Made by a program: the position numbers and the translations under genes
The notes under the pieces: generated by a model
What the model was told of the DNA's origin: nothing
Database searches by the model: none
What the model saw: only the letters and a program-made list of their open reading frames with translations
Shown: positions 60,335 through 64,000 of the stretch, piece after piece
Layout: the number at the start of each line of letters is the position of its first letter
Position numbering within the stretch: position 1 is the stretch's first letter
Assembly (NCBI RefSeq): GCF_001957135.1
Contig: NZ_MPHK01000022.1
Coordinates: 1 to 64,000 of the forward strand
Length of the DNA stretch: 64,000 nt
DNA from: Shewanella sp. UCD-KL21
GTDB taxonomy: Bacteria > Pseudomonadota > Gammaproteobacteria > Enterobacterales > Shewanellaceae
Direction of reading: 5' to 3'

Positions 60335-61807
60335 ATGTTAAGATTAAGAAATGACGCACTAACATTTGATGATGTACTACTGGTGCCTGCTCACTCAACC
60401 GTCCTCCCAAATACCGCTGTTCTCAAAACACGTCTGACTAGAAAAATAGAATTAAACACCCCAATTGTCTCTGCAGCTATGGATACCGTAACTGAAGCTC
60501 GCTTAGCGATCGCGATGGCACAAGAAGGTGGTTTAGGTTTTATTCATAAAAATATGACCATTGAACAGCAAGCTGAAGAAGTTCGTAAAGTTAAAATTTA
60601 CGAAGCGGGTATTGTTCAGCAACCCGTCACGGTAAACCCTTCAACAACCTTAGCAGACGTTAAGCAATTAACAGAGCGCAATGGTTTTGCTGGTTACCCA
60701 GTGGTTAATGACGCAAGTGAACTTGTGGGCATTATTACTGGCCGTGATGTACGTTTCGTTACTGACTGGACCATGACCGTTGAACAAGTCATGACCCCAA
60801 AAGATCGTCTTGTGACGGTTCAAGAAGGCACTAAGTTAGATGAAGTACAAACATTAATGCATTCTCACCGCGTTGAGAAAGTGCTAGTGGTTGATGCTAA
60901 CTTCAAGCTAAAAGGCCTTATCACAGTTAAAGATTTCCAAAAAGCTGAACGTAAACCAAATGCATGTAAAGACGAGTTAGGTCGTTTACGTGTAGGTGCC
61001 GCAGTAGGCGCAGGTGCTGGTAACGAAGAGCGTATTGCTGCATTGGTTAAAGCCGGTGTTGACGTACTCTTGATTGACTCATCACATGGTCACTCAGAAG
61101 GCGTTTTGCAACGTATTCGGGATACACGCGCATCATTCCCTGATTTACAAATTGTTGGCGGTAACGTTGCAACAGCTGAAGGCGCATTAGCCTTAGTTGA
61201 AGCTGGCGTTGATGCGGTTAAAGTGGGTATTGGCCCTGGGTCAATCTGTACCACGCGTATCGTAACCGGTGTGGGTGTGCCGCAAATTACTGCAGTATCT
61301 GACGCTGCAGCGGCAGTTAAGCATCTTGATATTCCGGTTATTGCCGATGGCGGTATTCGTTTTTCAGGTGATTTAGCAAAAGCCTTAGCAGCAGGTGCAT
61401 CTTGTATCATGGCAGGTTCAATGTTCGCAGGTACTGATGAAGCGCCGGGCGAAACTGAGCTATACAATGGCCGTGCTTATAAGTCATACCGCGGTATGGG
61501 CTCTTTAGGCGCTATGACCCAAACTCAAGGTTCATCAGATCGCTATTTCCAAAGTGACAATGCCGCTGACAAATTAGTACCAGAAGGTATTGAAGGCCGC
61601 GTTGCTTACAAAGGTAAACTGAAAGAGATTATTCACCAGCATATGGGCGGCTTACGTTCATGTATGGGTCTTACTGGTTGTGCCACCATTAAAGAATTAA
61701 ATGAAAAAGCCGAGTTCGTTAAAATTACTTCAGCAGGCATGGGCGAGTCTCATGTGCACGATGTCACCATCAGTAAAGAAGCGCCGAACTATCGTAGCGG
61801 CACTTAA
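60335..61807 (+). CDS. guaB: IMP dehydrogenase
   Basis: A 490-residue enzyme that oxidises IMP to XMP, the first committed step to GMP. The TIM barrel is interrupted by a CBS pair (about 95-205). The catalytic loop is GIGPGSICTTRIVTG with the nucleophilic Cys, and the flap has YKSYRGMGSLGAM. The ATG at 60335 follows GGGAG by 8 nt and gives the usual MLRLRNDALTFDDVLLVPAH; the in-frame sequence upstream to 60269 includes the promoter. guaA follows after a terminator. Confidence 0.97.
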   Translation: MLRLRNDALTFDDVLLVPAHSTVLPNTAVLKTRLTRKIELNTPIVSAAMDTVTEARLAIAMAQEGGLGFIHKNMTIEQQAEEVRKVKIYEAGIVQQPVTVNPSTTLADVKQLTERNGFAGYPVVNDASELVGIITGRDVRFVTDWTMTVEQVMTPKDRLVTVQEGTKLDEVQTLMHSHRVEKVLVVDANFKLKGLITVKDFQKAERKPNACKDELGRLRVGAAVGAGAGNEERIAALVKAGVDVLLIDSSHGHSEGVLQRIRDTRASFPDLQIVGGNVATAEGALALVEAGVDAVKVGIGPGSICTTRIVTGVGVPQITAVSDAAAAVKHLDIPVIADGGIRFSGDLAKALAAGASCIMAGSMFAGTDEAPGETELYNGRAYKSYRGMGSLGAMTQTQGSSDRYFQSDNAADKLVPEGIEGRVAYKGKLKEIIHQHMGGLRSCMGLTGCATIKELNEKAEFVKITSAGMGESHVHDVTISKEAPNYRSGT

Positions 61808-61816
61808 TCATTAAAT

Positions 61817-61848
61817 AAGGCGCTCATTCAGTTGAGCGCCTTTTTTTC
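61817..61848 (+). terminator. Terminator or attenuator between guaB and guaA
   Basis: AAGGCGCTCA (61817-61826) pairs with TGAGCGCCTT (61833-61842), loop TTCAGT, followed by seven T. Confidence 0.9.
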
Positions 61849-61911
61849 AATTTCAATCAGTAGATGAAATTGAAGTACACCTACTAGATCAAACCAGATA
61901 TAAGGTAACCC

Positions 61912-63489
61912 ATGAGCAACATTCATGAGCATAAAATCCTGATCCTAGATTTTGGATCGCAATACACGCAGTTAATCGCCCGCCGTATTCGTGAAATCGG
62001 TGTTTATTGTGAGCTTTGGGCTTGGGATGTATCTGAAGAGCAAATTAAAGGTTTTGCTCCTAACGGCATCATTTTAGCCGGTGGCCCTGAAAGCGTTACC
62101 GCTGCTAACTCACCACGGGCACCAGAATATGTGTTCAATGCTGGCGTACCTGTTTTAGGTATTTGTTACGGCATGCAAACCATGTCTGAGCAGCTTGGCG
62201 GTAAAGTGATCCAAGGTGTTGGCGAAGGCGAGTTCGGTTACGCGCAGGTTGAACTGCAAACAGAATCAGCCTTATTCAAAAGCATTGAAGATGCCATCAG
62301 TGAAACAGGCAAGCCATTACTGGATGTATGGATGAGCCACGGCGATAAAGTATCTGAAATCCCTGAAGGTTTTGTTACTGTCGCTAAAACTGACACTTGC
62401 CCATATGCTGCGATGGCCAATGAAGATAAGCATTTCTACGGGGTGCAATTTCACCCAGAAGTGACCCACACTCGTCAAGGTAAGCGCATGCTTGAGCATT
62501 TCGCTTTAGAGATCTGTGGTTGTCCTGCCAACTGGAAACCATCATCAATTATTGAAGATGCTATTGAAAAACTTAAAAAACAAATTGGTAACGATGAAGT
62601 AATTTTAGGTTTGTCAGGTGGTGTAGATTCATCGGTTGTGGCCATGCTATTACACCGCGCTATTGGCGACAAACTGACCTGCGTATTTGTTGATAACGGT
62701 CTGCTGCGTTTAAACGAAGCCAACCAAGTCATGGAAATGTTTGGCGATCACTTCGGACTGAATATTGTCCACGTTAATGCTGAGCACCGTTTCTTAGAGC
62801 AAATGGCTGGCGAAGCAGAGCCAGAAGCTAAACGTAAAATCATTGGCCGCGTTTTCGTTGAGATTTTCGATGAAGAGTCAAAGAAATGCGTTAATGCAAA
62901 ATGGTTAGCACAAGGCACGATTTACCCAGATGTGATTGAATCAGCAGGCAGCGCCACAGGCAAAGCCCATGTGATTAAGTCGCACCATAACGTTGGCGGC
63001 TTGCCAGATGATATGGAAATGGGGCTAGTTGAGCCATTACGTGAGTTGTTTAAAGATGAAGTGCGTAAAATTGGTTTAGAGCTTGGTCTGCCATACGACA
63101 TGCTTTACCGTCATCCGTTCCCTGGACCGGGTCTGGGTGTGCGTGTTTTAGGTGAAGTGAAAAAAGAATACTGTGACTTACTGCGTTTAGCGGATGCTAT
63201 CTTCATTGAAGAGCTGCACAAAGCCGACCTTTACAACAAAGTCAGCCAAGCATTTACCGTATTCCTACCCGTTCGCTCTGTCGGGGTTATGGGCGATGGT
63301 CGTAAATATGATTGGGTAGTATCGCTGCGCGCAGTTGAAACTATCGACTTTATGACAGCCCACTGGGCACATTTACCTTATGACTTCCTAGGTCGTGTAT
63401 CTAACCGCATTATTAATGAAATCGATGGTATTTCACGTGTGGTTTACGATATTTCAGGTAAGCCACCGGCAACCATTGAATGGGAATAA
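61912..63489 (+). CDS. guaA: GMP synthase (glutamine-hydrolysing)
   Basis: A 525-residue enzyme converting XMP to GMP with glutamine and ATP. The glutaminase domain (1-205) has GICYGMQTM with catalytic Cys and FHPEVTHT with His and Glu. The ATP-pyrophosphatase domain has the PP-loop LSGGVDSSVVAM. The C-terminal dimerisation domain includes RHPFPGPGLGVRVLGE and the final PPATIEWE. It is complete and lies downstream of guaB. Confidence 0.97.
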   Translation: MSNIHEHKILILDFGSQYTQLIARRIREIGVYCELWAWDVSEEQIKGFAPNGIILAGGPESVTAANSPRAPEYVFNAGVPVLGICYGMQTMSEQLGGKVIQGVGEGEFGYAQVELQTESALFKSIEDAISETGKPLLDVWMSHGDKVSEIPEGFVTVAKTDTCPYAAMANEDKHFYGVQFHPEVTHTRQGKRMLEHFALEICGCPANWKPSSIIEDAIEKLKKQIGNDEVILGLSGGVDSSVVAMLLHRAIGDKLTCVFVDNGLLRLNEANQVMEMFGDHFGLNIVHVNAEHRFLEQMAGEAEPEAKRKIIGRVFVEIFDEESKKCVNAKWLAQGTIYPDVIESAGSATGKAHVIKSHHNVGGLPDDMEMGLVEPLRELFKDEVRKIGLELGLPYDMLYRHPFPGPGLGVRVLGEVKKEYCDLLRLADAIFIEELHKADLYNKVSQAFTVFLPVRSVGVMGDGRKYDWVVSLRAVETIDFMTAHWAHLPYDFLGRVSNRIINEIDGISRVVYDISGKPPATIEWE

Positions 63490-63513
63490 CCCATTTAGAT
63501 ATTGCTGAATAAA

Positions 63514-63542
63514 CAAAAAGGCGCTTCGGCGTCTTTTTTGTT
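63514..63542 (+). terminator. Terminator after guaA
   Basis: A short GC-rich hairpin AAAAAGGCGC-TTCG-GCGTCTTTTT, with one G-U, is followed by T residues. Confidence 0.75.
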
Positions 63543-63554
63543 TTAAACTATCTC

Positions 63555-63594
63555 ACTCAATCCAATTCAATCTAACTCAATCCAATTCAATCTA
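63555..63594 (+). repeat. 20-bp tandem duplication between guaA and tadA
   Basis: Two perfect copies of ACTCAATCCAATTCAATCTA lie head to tail; the unit itself contains repeated CAAT(C/T) pieces. No hairpin or promoter match is seen in it. Confidence 0.88.
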
Positions 63595-63671
63595 ACTGTT
63601 TTACAGCTATTTTTATTGCGATTGTTTTACAACTTTTTTATAACTAAAGCTTTATCAAATATCGAGCCCCC

Positions 63672-64000
63672 ATGCCAACATCTACTGACATTGCAGGTCC
63701 TATCATTGATGCAAATCTTGAAACCAAGCCTGAAACTGAGCCTAGCCCTGAGCTAGTGAATAAGCAGATCAATCAACTCGGTCAATTAGTTGAAACCGAG
63801 CTGACCGCTGAACAAACAGCTATTGATGAAAAGTGGATGCGAGTGGCAATGGAGCAAGCTAGGTTAGCAGAAGCCAAAGGTGAGGTGCCCGTGGGCGCAG
63901 TCTTGGTTAAAGATGATGAGTTGCTTGCTAGTGGCTTTAATTTAAGTATTTGCGAGCATAACCCCACCGCCCATGCTGAAATTGAATGTATTCGCGCCGC
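63672..64000 (+). CDS. tadA: tRNA-specific adenosine deaminase TadA (5' part, cut by window edge)
   Basis: The first 109 codons of a cytidine-deaminase-fold enzyme that makes inosine at tRNA position 34. The sequence KWMRVAMEQARLAEAKGEVP, then VGAVLVKDDELLASGFN and TAHAEIECIRA, is typical; HAE is the zinc/proton-shuttle motif. The second zinc motif PCxxC is outside the window. Compared with E. coli, about 45 extra N-terminal residues (rich in Glu, Pro and Thr) precede the domain. No other in-frame ATG lies between the first codon and the domain, so the extension may be real, or a GTG/TTG start is used. Confidence 0.88.
   Translation, partial: MPTSTDIAGPIIDANLETKPETEPSPELVNKQINQLGQLVETELTAEQTAIDEKWMRVAMEQARLAEAKGEVPVGAVLVKDDELLASGFNLSICEHNPTAHAEIECIRA

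Overview
The window looks like a chromosome segment of a marine gammaproteobacterium of the genus Shewanella or a very close relative. The evidence is the tmRNA with tag (A)ANDSNYSLAA, the conserved block tmRNA-smpB-ratA-rnfH-bamE followed by a split borosin pair and malate synthase, the block rlmN-pilW-rodZ-ispG-hisS-yfgM-bamB-der, xseA/guaB/guaA/tadA, and several families typical of that genus. Base composition is moderately AT-rich.

1-16 kb: the end of an IS4-type insertion sequence, an ECF sigma factor with its membrane partner, a tricorn-type S41 protease, OsmC, and a starch/dextrin uptake pair (TonB-dependent receptor and a 1442-residue lipoprotein pullulanase with three C-terminal repeat modules). 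Then follow a ribosome hibernation factor with a CRP-like site upstream, a YebC/YeeN-like protein and a small conserved protein.

16-31 kb: a GGDEF/EAL membrane protein with an N-terminal glycogen-binding-like module is split by a frameshift exactly at a T7 slippery run. PhnA follows. A short AT-rich insert carrying one unknown membrane protein lies between the 3' end of the tmRNA gene and a degenerate copy of that end, which suggests a relic island. After smpB, ratA, rnfH and bamE comes a two-gene RiPP system of the split borosin type (SonM-like backbone N-methyltransferase and SonA-like precursor), with a TPR-diguanylate cyclase 10 bp behind it. Malate synthase aceB is intact, but isocitrate lyase aceA survives only as its last 48 codons, so the glyoxylate bypass is broken at this locus.

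31-47 kb: MtfA, an orphan ParA/ribbon-helix-helix pair, a nucleotidase, a CNNM/CBS membrane protein and the housekeeping block rlmN to der (rRNA/tRNA methylation, pilus lipoprotein, cell shape, isoprenoids, histidyl-tRNA, outer-membrane assembly, ribosome biogenesis).

47-64 kb: a cytochrome b561-like protein; a TlpA-DUF4266-DUF3570-ApbE cluster with a two-component system behind it, in which the DUF3570 barrel carries a D-x-x-T-G-A-S motif that ApbE could flavinylate; a DUF3300 protein; a PhoPQ-like system with a PepSY protein; a GlyGly-CTERM surface protein; xseA; guaB-guaA; and the start of tadA at the window edge. Short tandem repeats with units of 6 to 20 bp occur in several intergenic regions and in two low-complexity coding regions.
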